A stretch of 64,000 bases of DNA from Tabrizicola_A aquatica (GTDB lineage: Bacteria > Pseudomonadota > Alphaproteobacteria > Rhodobacterales > Rhodobacteraceae), in assembly GCA_965194375.1 (NCBI GenBank), contig OZ239428.1. One strand, written 5' to 3'. Positions 26,401-32,048 of this stretch are shown piece by piece. Each line of letters begins with the position of its first letter. Position 1 is the stretch's first letter. Position numbers and translations under genes: made by a program. The notes beneath the pieces are model-generated. The model had not been told where the DNA came from, searched no databases, and saw nothing but the letters and a program-made list of their open reading frames with translations.

Positions 26401-26699
26401 ACATGGCAGGCCAGCCCGGAATTGTGGAAGCGGTGGTGCAGGAGGTGACCTATCTGCACCTGATGTTCGACCGCCACGAGGTGATCTTGGCCGATGGCAT
26501 CTGGAGCGAAAGCTTCCAGCCCGCCGCGCGCAATATCGGCGGGTTGGATGATGCGGCGCGCGATGAGCTGTTTGCGGTCTTTGCCAACGCGCCCGAACCC
26601 GCACACCCCGAGGCATATGTCTCAGCCCGCTTAACCCTCAAGGCGCATGAGGCGCGGTTGCTGCTGGCCCCCGAGGCGCCCCGGCGAAAGGCGGCCTAG
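23406..26699 (+). CDS. RTX-repeat calcium-binding protein with C-terminal Hint domain
   Basis: The 1,097-residue acidic, glycine- and aspartate-rich protein is built of RTX nonapeptides (GGxGxDxLx). From about residue 65 to 713 these are arranged in eight modules of about 80-97 residues. A block of pure nonapeptides follows (about 713-830). After a linker (VLDLSGAGPYRIIKDPSD) comes a Hint_2 domain starting with CFTPGTQVATPSGPRAI at residue 896 and containing the late RQHCLLQSG. RTX proteins are exported by type I secretion and fold on binding Ca2+. The Hint domain, typical of Rhodobacterales RTX proteins, may self-process. The start is the GTG at 23406, with an AGGAAG site upstream. No type I secretion genes are adjacent. 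Confidence 0.88.
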   Translation: MPVFNGTSGNDTLTGGTGADTLNAFGGNDSLNAGSGNDVLFGGDGNDTLNGGNGADTFYGGTGNDIATYASATGAVSVNLSTGLGSGNHATGDVLFEIEHLIGSNFADTLTGDSGANSLFGGLGNDSLYGGDGGDTLIGGGGSDRLFGGDGFDIADYSGSTAAVSVNLATGLGSGGDAAGDTLTGIEGVIGSGFNDTLIGAAGNEYLLGGAGNDSLSGGAGADTLDGGAGIDWANYASSGAAVNVDLAAGTGLGGDAAGDVLAGIENLEGSGFNDSLQGDGLANSLSGGAGDDLLIGGAGADTLVGGLGSDTADYSTSAAGVNIGLTGTPGLGGDAAGDSLTGIENLTGSGLNDTLTGDGAANILAGGAGDDILQGGAGADTLLGGSGNDTASYGSATAGVSVNLATGFTGGFAAGDVLGGIEHLIGSNFNDTLIGDSGANLLDGGAADDLLVGGAGSDTLIGGTGIDTADYSASGAGVTVNLTTGAGAGGDAAGDVLSQIENILGSSYADLLIGDGTANSLSGGAGDDSLYGGAGSDSLFGGDGNDLLQGGAGADRVEGGAGIDTADYSDSTAAVNVNLASGSGADGTAAGDTLVGVENLFGSVFNDSLYGSTGDNSIRGGLGNDLIDAGNGDDTLNGGAGRDTLYGGQGMDYLDYSDSNAAVSVNLGAGTASGGHATGDVLAGVDGIFGSAFDDTLIGFDNQGLVGDVYTNVFFGGGGNDYIDVGAGNDIANGDEGNDTILAGAGDDVATGGEGNDAIYGGTGNDTADGGTGDDLIDAGTGNDSVTGGEGNDSLYGGAGNDTLFGGTGNDLISGGAGADSLVGGAGSDTFVGGIGDTIVGGAGDNDVLDLSGAGPYRIIKDPSDRTSGTVEFLDALGNVIGTLSFTGIDAGIACFTPGTQVATPSGPRAIERLQPGDMVLTRDRGYQPIRWVGVKSFGTHDLQANAALQPILIHKDAFGMGVPERDMKVSRQHCLLQSGSRAELYFGEDEVFVRALHMAGQPGIVEAVVQEVTYLHLMFDRHEVILADGIWSESFQPAARNIGGLDDAARDELFAVFANAPEPAHPEAYVSARLTLKAHEARLLLAPEAPRRKAA
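23598..25545 (+). repeat. Eight tandem protein-coding modules of about 240-290 bases in the RTX gene
   Basis: Each module reads roughly T/IADYS-x-S-x-A-A-V-S-V-N-L, then GDAAGD-x-L-x-GIENL-x-GS and three RTX nonapeptides. Modules begin near 23598, 23862, 24099, 24336, 24570, 24804, 25095 and 25359; the last is truncated. The regular length and amino-acid conservation imply expansion by internal duplication. Confidence 0.85.
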
Positions 26700-26724
26700 C
26701 TTTGCCTTTTGATGGCGCGAGAGA

Positions 26725-26844
26725 TCAGGCTGCGTAATGTGGCTTCGACAGCGCCGCACAGAGGCTGGCGCGGTAGTCGATGCCCAGCTTTTGGTAGATC
26801 GCCCGCGTCTGGCTTCTGACCGTTGCGGGGGCAAGGTCCCGCCC
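26725..26844 (-). pseudogene. Remnant of a LuxR-type DNA-binding domain
   Basis: The minus strand encodes GRDLAPATVRSQTRAIYQ and a following KLGIDYRASLCAAL, ending in a stop at 26725. This matches the recognition helix and last helix of LuxR/FixJ HTH domains (LSPATVRSQ-x-RAIY-x-KLG). The first half of the domain and any sensor domain are missing; upstream sequence in this frame is unrelated and runs into the dacB 3' region. It is most simply read as a decayed gene end. Confidence 0.5.
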
Positions 26845-26918
26845 AACGCGGCAAATATGAACCCATGGCAGGCAATTGAAATCACGTGATTTTCTTGGCG
26901 CAGACCAAGCGACTGATG

Positions 26919-28388
26919 TCAAAGATAGGCCTCGCTCCAAGCCCGGATCAACTGGTGATGCAGACGGCGTGCGCGCCGGGTCCAGCTTCGCCCGCCTTTG
27001 GGCTGTTCCCGCTCGTCCATCGGCACGGCTGCACGACGCGTTGGGTCAGCGGCGATAATGGCAAAGGCCAACTCGCCCCCCGGTGCGGCGACATAGCCCG
27101 CCAGATTGGACACGAAATTCAGCGTGCCGGATTTCGCGTGAATGCGCACAGGGTTCGATTGCAGCTCTTTTCCCTCGTCATCGGCCAGTCCCTTTTCGCG
27201 CATCAGCCCCGCCAAAAGGTCGCCATGGCGGGCGGCATCGGCGCGCAGCATGACCTTGACCAGATCCTCGGCAGTGATCGCCGATTGCACGCCAAGGCCT
27301 GAATGATCGACAAACCGCGCCGCCAGCCCAAAGCGCCGCCGCGCCCAGTCGCTCATCGCGGCGCCAGACCCCAAAAGGCTGCCCGCCCCGCTGGCCATCA
27401 GGCCCACGGCCTCGGCGGTCAGGTTGGTGGAAAAGCGCAGCATATCGGCCAAGACGGCGGTCAGATCTTCCCCCTCATGCGCCACGATCTCCACCGCATC
27501 TGCGGGCGGCTGGGCCATGATCTCGGCACGCGGAAGCGTCAGGCCATGGGCGGCGGCCAACGTGGCAAAGACCTCGGCCACATAGGGCGTGGGGCGGCGC
27601 ACGGGTAGCCAGCGGCTGCCCGCCTCGCCCAAGGCAGGCTCGGCCACGGTCCAACGCTCGGTCGGATCGCTGCCCTCATAGGCAAAGATCGGTGCCTCGC
27701 GTGCAGCCAAAGCCACCTTGACCCCGGCGACGGGCGGCACAAAGCGCGCGCCCCGCGCGTCCATCGCCAATTGCCAGCCCTGCCCTGCCGGTTTCCATTC
27801 GAAATGCACCCGGTTGTAGTTCAGGTTCAGCCCGGAAATCGCCGGGTTATAGCCCAGATGGTCGGGCTGATCGGCGGCAATCCGGGCATGGGCGGGCAAG
27901 GCCCCGTCGCAGGCGATGAACCGGCCCGACACCGCGCGCAGACCCGTGGCGGCAAGGGCAGCGGCCAGATCGCCCAAGTCGTCGGTGTCAAGGTTCGGAT
28001 CCCCCCCGCCGACCAGATAGAGATCCCCCTCAAGCCGCCCGTTCACCACCGGCCCTTGTCGCATCAGCCGGGTGCGAAAGCGGAAGGCGGGGCCAAGCTG
28101 CTCGAGCGCATAAAGCGAAGTGATCGCCTTGGCGACCGAGGCGGGCGGCAGGGGCAGGCTTGCATCTTTCGAGGCCAGAACCAGGCCCGTGGCGCGGTCA
28201 GCGACCACATAGGCCAAAGCGCCCGAGAGCTTGGCCGCCTCGATCAGGCGGTTCAGCGCGCGGTCCTCGCCCGGCTCGGGCCGACGCTTGGGGCGCGGGA
28301 CAACAGATGGGGCTTCGGCCCAGACCGGCTGCGCCGCCGCCGCCATGCCTGCCATTAGCCCGCCTATCAGCGCCCGCCGCCCGATCAT
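26919..28388 (-). CDS. dacB: D-alanyl-D-alanine carboxypeptidase/endopeptidase (PBP4 type)
   Basis: The peptidase family S13 protein of about 489 residues trims peptidoglycan cross-links in the periplasm. A signal peptide is present (GRRALIGGLMAGMAAAAQPVWA). The three catalytic motifs are PPASVAKAITSLYALEQLG (S-x-x-K), RFSTNLTAEAVG (S-x-N) and a C-terminal HAKSGTLNFVSNLAGY (K-S-G). The large family insertion between the first two motifs is complete. Two starts are possible, the ATG at 28388 or a TTG at 28397; both have imperfect Shine-Dalgarno placement. nadD lies 40 bases upstream on the same strand. Confidence 0.93.
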   Translation of the reverse strand: MIGRRALIGGLMAGMAAAAQPVWAEAPSVVPRPKRRPEPGEDRALNRLIEAAKLSGALAYVVADRATGLVLASKDASLPLPPASVAKAITSLYALEQLGPAFRFRTRLMRQGPVVNGRLEGDLYLVGGGDPNLDTDDLGDLAAALAATGLRAVSGRFIACDGALPAHARIAADQPDHLGYNPAISGLNLNYNRVHFEWKPAGQGWQLAMDARGARFVPPVAGVKVALAAREAPIFAYEGSDPTERWTVAEPALGEAGSRWLPVRRPTPYVAEVFATLAAAHGLTLPRAEIMAQPPADAVEIVAHEGEDLTAVLADMLRFSTNLTAEAVGLMASGAGSLLGSGAAMSDWARRRFGLAARFVDHSGLGVQSAITAEDLVKVMLRADAARHGDLLAGLMREKGLADDEGKELQSNPVRIHAKSGTLNFVSNLAGYVAAPGGELAFAIIAADPTRRAAVPMDEREQPKGGRSWTRRARRLHHQLIRAWSEAYL

Positions 28389-28428
28389 TCCTGCCAAGAC
28401 CCCTGCCCTGCCTGCATCTTCTCGCCCG

Positions 28429-29028
28429 CTAGACCTTCCACTCGCCCCGCGCCCGGATGGCGCTGGACGAGGCCGTACTCATCGGCATGTTGACGAACGC
28501 CCAGACCGGGGCACGTTGCCGCCCCAGACCCTCGCCGCGCTGCACCCGATGCACACGGAACGACTGCGCCGCGACCGACATCCGCGCCGCCACACCCGAG
28601 CCCGGCCGCGCCAAAACCCCCACCGGAACGCTGCGTAGGATGTCGCGCCAACGGCCCCAGCGGTGGAACTGCACGAGGTTGTCAGCCCCCATCAACCAGA
28701 CGAATTTGACACCCGGATAGATCGCCCGCAACCTGTCGATGGTATCGGCGGTGCGCTTGGTGCCCAAGGCCAGCTCTAGAGCCGTCACCTTGATGCGCGG
28801 ATGGCCTTTGAGCACCGCCTTGGCCCGCGCCAACCGCTCGGCCATCGGGGCAGGTTGACGGGCTTTCAACGGGTTGCCGGGGGTCACCAGCCACCAGACC
28901 TGATCCAGCCCCATCCGCTTCATCGCCTCATGGCTCAGATGGGCATGCCCCTCATGGGCAGGGTCAAACGACCCGCCCAAAAGGCCAATGACCATGCCCT
29001 TTGTCGCTATGGGAAACCCCGACCGCAT
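28429..29028 (-). CDS. nadD: Nicotinate-nucleotide adenylyltransferase
   Basis: NadD makes deamido-NAD from nicotinate mononucleotide and ATP. The 199-residue protein has the nucleotidyltransferase motif GLLGGSFDPAHEGHAHLS (residues about 15-32, H-x-G-H) and VWWLVTPGNPLK. WLMGADNLVQFHRWGRW and a C-terminal STASSSAIRARG (I/S-S-T/S-x-x-R) complete the family pattern. The start is the ATG at 29028, with a GGAGGGG site; an internal ATG 11 codons later would also leave the domain intact. In many Rhodobacteraceae this gene follows rsfS/proA; here it precedes dacB. Confidence 0.96.
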   Translation of the reverse strand: MRSGFPIATKGMVIGLLGGSFDPAHEGHAHLSHEAMKRMGLDQVWWLVTPGNPLKARQPAPMAERLARAKAVLKGHPRIKVTALELALGTKRTADTIDRLRAIYPGVKFVWLMGADNLVQFHRWGRWRDILRSVPVGVLARPGSGVAARMSVAAQSFRVHRVQRGEGLGRQRAPVWAFVNMPMSTASSSAIRARGEWKV

Positions 29029-29133
29029 GGCCCCTCCAGAATCCGGGCGTCACCATCCCCGCACACGTTGCCCTTGTCCACAACAATCGCTACATAGCCC
29101 GCAACCCGCAAGATCACCTGTCAGGAGCCCGTC

Positions 29134-30789
29134 ATGGCCAGCTATCAATATGTCTACCACATGGAGAACGTCTCCAAGACCTATCCGGGCGGCAAGACCT
29201 GCTTTGAAAACATCCACCTGAACTTCCTGCCCGGCGTGAAGATCGGGGTCGTCGGTGTCAACGGCGCCGGTAAATCGACACTTTTGAAGATCATGGCCGG
29301 GATGGACAAGGATTTCAAAGGCGAGGCTTGGGCCGCCAAGGGCGCCAAGGTCGGCTATCTGGCGCAAGAGCCCTATCTGGACCCGGCCCTGACCGCCAAA
29401 GAAAACGTGATGCTGGGCGTGGCCGAACAGACTAAGATTCTGGAACGCTACAATGAACTTGCCATGAACTACTCGGACGAGACCGCTGATGAGATGGCCG
29501 CGCTGCAGGACCAGATCGACGCTGGGAATCTCTGGGAGTTGGAGGCGACCGTGGGCGTCGCCATGGACGCGCTGCGCTGCCCGCCGGATGACGCCGATGT
29601 GACCACGCTGTCGGGCGGGGAACGCCGCCGCATCGCGCTGTGCAAGCTCTTACTTGAAAAGCCCGACATGCTGCTCCTCGACGAACCGACCAACCACTTG
29701 GACGCCGAATCCATCGCTTGGCTGCAAAAGCACCTGATCGACTACAAGGGCACGATCCTGATCGTCACCCACGACCGTTACTTCCTGGATGACATCACAA
29801 CGTGGATTCTGGAACTCGACCGCGGCCGGGGCATTCCTTACGAGGGCAACTATTCGGCATGGCTGGACCAAAAGGCCAAGCGGATGCAGCAAGAGGCCCG
29901 TGAGGACAAATCCAAGCAAAAGGCGCTGGAAAAGGAACTGGAGTGGATCCGCTCTGGCGCCAAGGCCCGCCAATCCAAGGGCAAGGCCCGTCTGGCGCGC
30001 TATAACGAAATGGCCGGCCAAACTGTTACCGAACGCGCCTCGCAGGCGCAGATCATCATCCCCAATGGCGAACGTCTGGGCAACAAGGTGATCGAGGTTC
30101 AGGGTTTGAAGAAAGCCATGGGTGACCGCTTGCTGATTGAAGATCTCTCCTTCACCGTGCCGCCGGGCGCGATTGTGGGCGTCATCGGGCCAAACGGCGC
30201 GGGCAAATCCACCCTGTTCCGCATGATCACCGGCGGCGAGCAGCCTGACGAGGGCACCATCACGCTGGGCGACACTGTGCATCTGGCCTATGTCGACCAG
30301 TCGCGCGATGCGCTGGACCCGGGTAAGAACGTCTGGGAAGAAATCTCGGGCGGGGCCGAGGTCATTCATCTGGGTGACATGCAGGTCAACAGCCGCGTCT
30401 ACACCGGGGCCTTCAACTTTAAGGGCACCGACCAGCAGAAGAAGGTTGGGTTGCTATCAGGCGGGGAACGCAACCGCGTTCACATGGCCAAGCTGTTGAA
30501 ATCGGGCGGCAACGTGTTGCTCCTTGACGAACCGACCAACGATCTGGACGTGGAAACCCTGCAAGCGCTGGAAGCCGCCATCGAAGATTTCGCGGGCTGC
30601 GCGATCATCATCAGCCACGACCGCTTCTTCCTTGACCGTCTTTGCACGCATATTCTGGCGTTTGAGGGCGATGCCCATGTCGAATGGTTCGAGGGCAACT
30701 TCGAGGCCTATGAGGCCGACAAGGTCCGCCGCCTGGGACCGGACGCGCTGGAGCCGAAGCGGGTGAAGTATAAGCGGTTCTCGCGGTAA
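29134..30789 (+). CDS. ettA: Energy-dependent translational throttle protein EttA (ABC-F)
   Basis: The 551-residue cytosolic ABC-F ATPase has two nucleotide-binding domains and no membrane segments. Walker A motifs GVNGAGKST (about residue 46) and GPNGAGKST (about 353), and signatures LSGGERRRIALCK and LSGGERNRVHMAK, are all present. The P-site-tRNA-interaction linker rich in Lys/Glu (REDKSKQKALEKELEW) lies between the domains, and length fits EttA rather than Uup. EttA binds the ribosomal E-site and gates the first peptide bond according to ADP/ATP. It starts after a CAGGAG site and is followed by a strong hairpin. Confidence 0.95.
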   Translation: MASYQYVYHMENVSKTYPGGKTCFENIHLNFLPGVKIGVVGVNGAGKSTLLKIMAGMDKDFKGEAWAAKGAKVGYLAQEPYLDPALTAKENVMLGVAEQTKILERYNELAMNYSDETADEMAALQDQIDAGNLWELEATVGVAMDALRCPPDDADVTTLSGGERRRIALCKLLLEKPDMLLLDEPTNHLDAESIAWLQKHLIDYKGTILIVTHDRYFLDDITTWILELDRGRGIPYEGNYSAWLDQKAKRMQQEAREDKSKQKALEKELEWIRSGAKARQSKGKARLARYNEMAGQTVTERASQAQIIIPNGERLGNKVIEVQGLKKAMGDRLLIEDLSFTVPPGAIVGVIGPNGAGKSTLFRMITGGEQPDEGTITLGDTVHLAYVDQSRDALDPGKNVWEEISGGAEVIHLGDMQVNSRVYTGAFNFKGTDQQKKVGLLSGGERNRVHMAKLLKSGGNVLLLDEPTNDLDVETLQALEAAIEDFAGCAIIISHDRFFLDRLCTHILAFEGDAHVEWFEGNFEAYEADKVRRLGPDALEPKRVKYKRFSR

Positions 30790-30798
30790 GAAAACGTA

Positions 30799-30821
30799 GG
30801 GTGCGCATTCATTGCGCACCC
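30799..30821 (+). terminator. Hairpin downstream of ettA
   Basis: GGGTGCGCA (30799-30807) and TGCGCACCC (30813-30821) form a perfect 9-bp stem with a 5-base loop, nine bases after the ettA stop. No T-run follows. Confidence 0.6.
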
Positions 30822-31223
30822 CATCCCCACCCTGGGCCGCGCCCGACCTCGGGACGACGCGCCAACGCCCATGCTAGGCGCTTTATCTCCCAACCCCTCC
30901 CACCGCAGTTCTGCTGGCAACCGTTGCAACGCGCCCTCCCGGGGAGATGTCGGGCCATGCCATTGGCTTCTCAAACCAATGGCAAACCCGGCGGAGCGTT
31001 CGCGCCTTGATTGCGGGCCAAGGGGCGCATGTGGCAGGCGTTCGGTCTTACCCGGCCCGCGAAAGCGTTCGCGGGCGTTCGAACCTGAAAACGCTCCACT
31101 GGAGCGTTTTCCCCCGCCAAGGGGCGGGGCGGTTCTCACCCCAAATCCTGATCCCTGATAACACCGCCCCCCGGCATCTGCCCTACGCTGGATCCATAAA
31201 TCCCACTGCCACAAGGCAAACAC
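30822..31223. other. Hairpin-rich non-coding stretch
   Basis: No protein gene is supported here. Three further perfect inverted repeats occur. TGCCATTGG/CCAATGGCA is at 30958-30966/30976-30984 (9-base loop). CCCGCGAA/TTCGCGGG is at 31056-31063/31068-31075 (4-base loop). AAAACGCTCC/GGAGCGTTTT is at 31088-31097/31101-31110 (3-base loop, the best intrinsic-terminator candidate). A fourth palindrome-like string GGCAACCGTTGC lies near 30917. The stretch may be an untranslated RNA or a degenerate repeat element. Confidence 0.55.
31088..31110. terminator. Symmetric 10-bp hairpin with A/T ends
   Basis: AAAACGCTCC and GGAGCGTTTT pair perfectly around the loop ACT. The A-tract on one side and T-tract on the other would let it terminate transcription in either direction. 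Confidence 0.65.
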
Positions 31224-31235
31224 ATGGAGTTTCAG

Positions 31236-31313
31236 ATGAAGGGTATCATTGCTTGGTTCTTGGGCGTCCCGCTGATCGCGATCATCGCGCTTTACTATTT
31301 CGACTTCTTTTAG
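31236..31313 (+). CDS. Very small single-helix membrane protein (25 residues)
   Basis: ATG at 31236 opens a 25-codon frame ending in TAG at 31311-31313. A GGAG site lies 6 bases upstream; an in-frame ATG at 31224 has none. The peptide begins MKGIIAWFLGVPL, continues as an uninterrupted hydrophobic helix, and ends in YYFDFF. That length and composition fit a single transmembrane helix and nothing else. I do not know the function; small proteins with this pattern are widespread and usually associate with larger membrane complexes. Confidence 0.6.
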   Translation: MKGIIAWFLGVPLIAIIALYYFDFF

Positions 31314-31470
31314 GCCAAGGCGAATGGGCGGTGGGCAGATGGCCCACCCCACCCACGCCCATAAAGAGTTCAACCGAACCCGTGCCCCGATCCACCCGAA
31401 ACGCTGACACGGCACAGGCTGCCCGGCATCGCTGCCGGACAGCCCATATCGTTGGCAAATCCTGAACGCC

Positions 31471-31758
31471 TTAGATCCGGGGGCCGGGATAGCTGATATC
31501 GTCGAAGCGCACGGTCTCATACCCCATCAACTCAGCCGTTTCCTTGCCAAAGCCGCTGGGTCCGATGATCCACTTCAACTCTCGCGGCTTAAGCGGCTTT
31601 ATCTTCGGTTTTGACTTGGGCTTTGGTTGTTCGGATGCCAAGGCCGATGTCTGCCCGCCGCTGATCACGATCTCGCCAGCAACGATGAACTGCCCTTTGA
31701 TCACCTGGTCCGCGCCAACCTGCTGGATGCTTTCCACCAAAAAATACTGCTGTCCCAT
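31471..31758 (-). CDS. Hypothetical 95-residue protein
   Basis: The ATG at 31758 has an AAAGGA site 7 bases upstream. The protein begins GQQYFLVESIQQVGADQVIKG, a short beta-rich segment. It then has a Pro/Lys linker (PKPKSKPKIKPLKPREL) and a C-terminal part, WIIGPSGFGKETAELMGYE. The GPSGFGK string looks superficially like a P-loop but lacks the spacing and context of one. No signal peptide or membrane segment. Family not recognised; coding status rests on the ribosome-binding site and codon pattern. Confidence 0.6.
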   Translation of the reverse strand: MGQQYFLVESIQQVGADQVIKGQFIVAGEIVISGGQTSALASEQPKPKSKPKIKPLKPRELKWIIGPSGFGKETAELMGYETVRFDDISYPGPRI

Positions 31759-32048
31759 CTGAATTCCTTTGTTCAAATGTGAAAATGAAAATCGCCTGCG
31801 TCCAGAAATGAGCGTCAGGAGGGAACCCCAAGCCCAGTGTTCACTAAAGCTAGGAATCCCCAACCGGACAAGCAAAATTGGGACAAGGCCTGCCGCTTGA
31901 TCCCAGACGCAGGGCTTGCACCCACACCAACCGCCGTCCAGAAGCCAGCCGCGCCCAGGGTTGAGCCTTTACCTTGGGTTCATGCAGTCTTCGAAATCAA
32001 TTTCTTTCAGACATTTACACGCTTTTGACCTTGGGCACGCTTGATCAG
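31759..32048. other. Intergenic stretch with no recognised gene
   Basis: These 290 bases lie between the start of the 95-residue hypothetical gene and the stop of the P-type ATPase gene. I see no RNA gene, strong hairpin or credible reading frame. The part next to 31758 must contain the promoter of the hypothetical gene. Base composition is less GC-rich than in the flanks. Confidence 0.5.

Noticed and set aside
25119..26606. 495-codon minus-strand frame opposite the RTX/Hint gene
   Set aside because: Mirrors the RTX repeat periodicity; the coding strand has clear domains.
31537..31560. GPSGFGK in the 95-residue hypothetical protein as a Walker A motif
   Set aside because: Lacks the G-x4-G-K-S/T pattern and any NTPase context.
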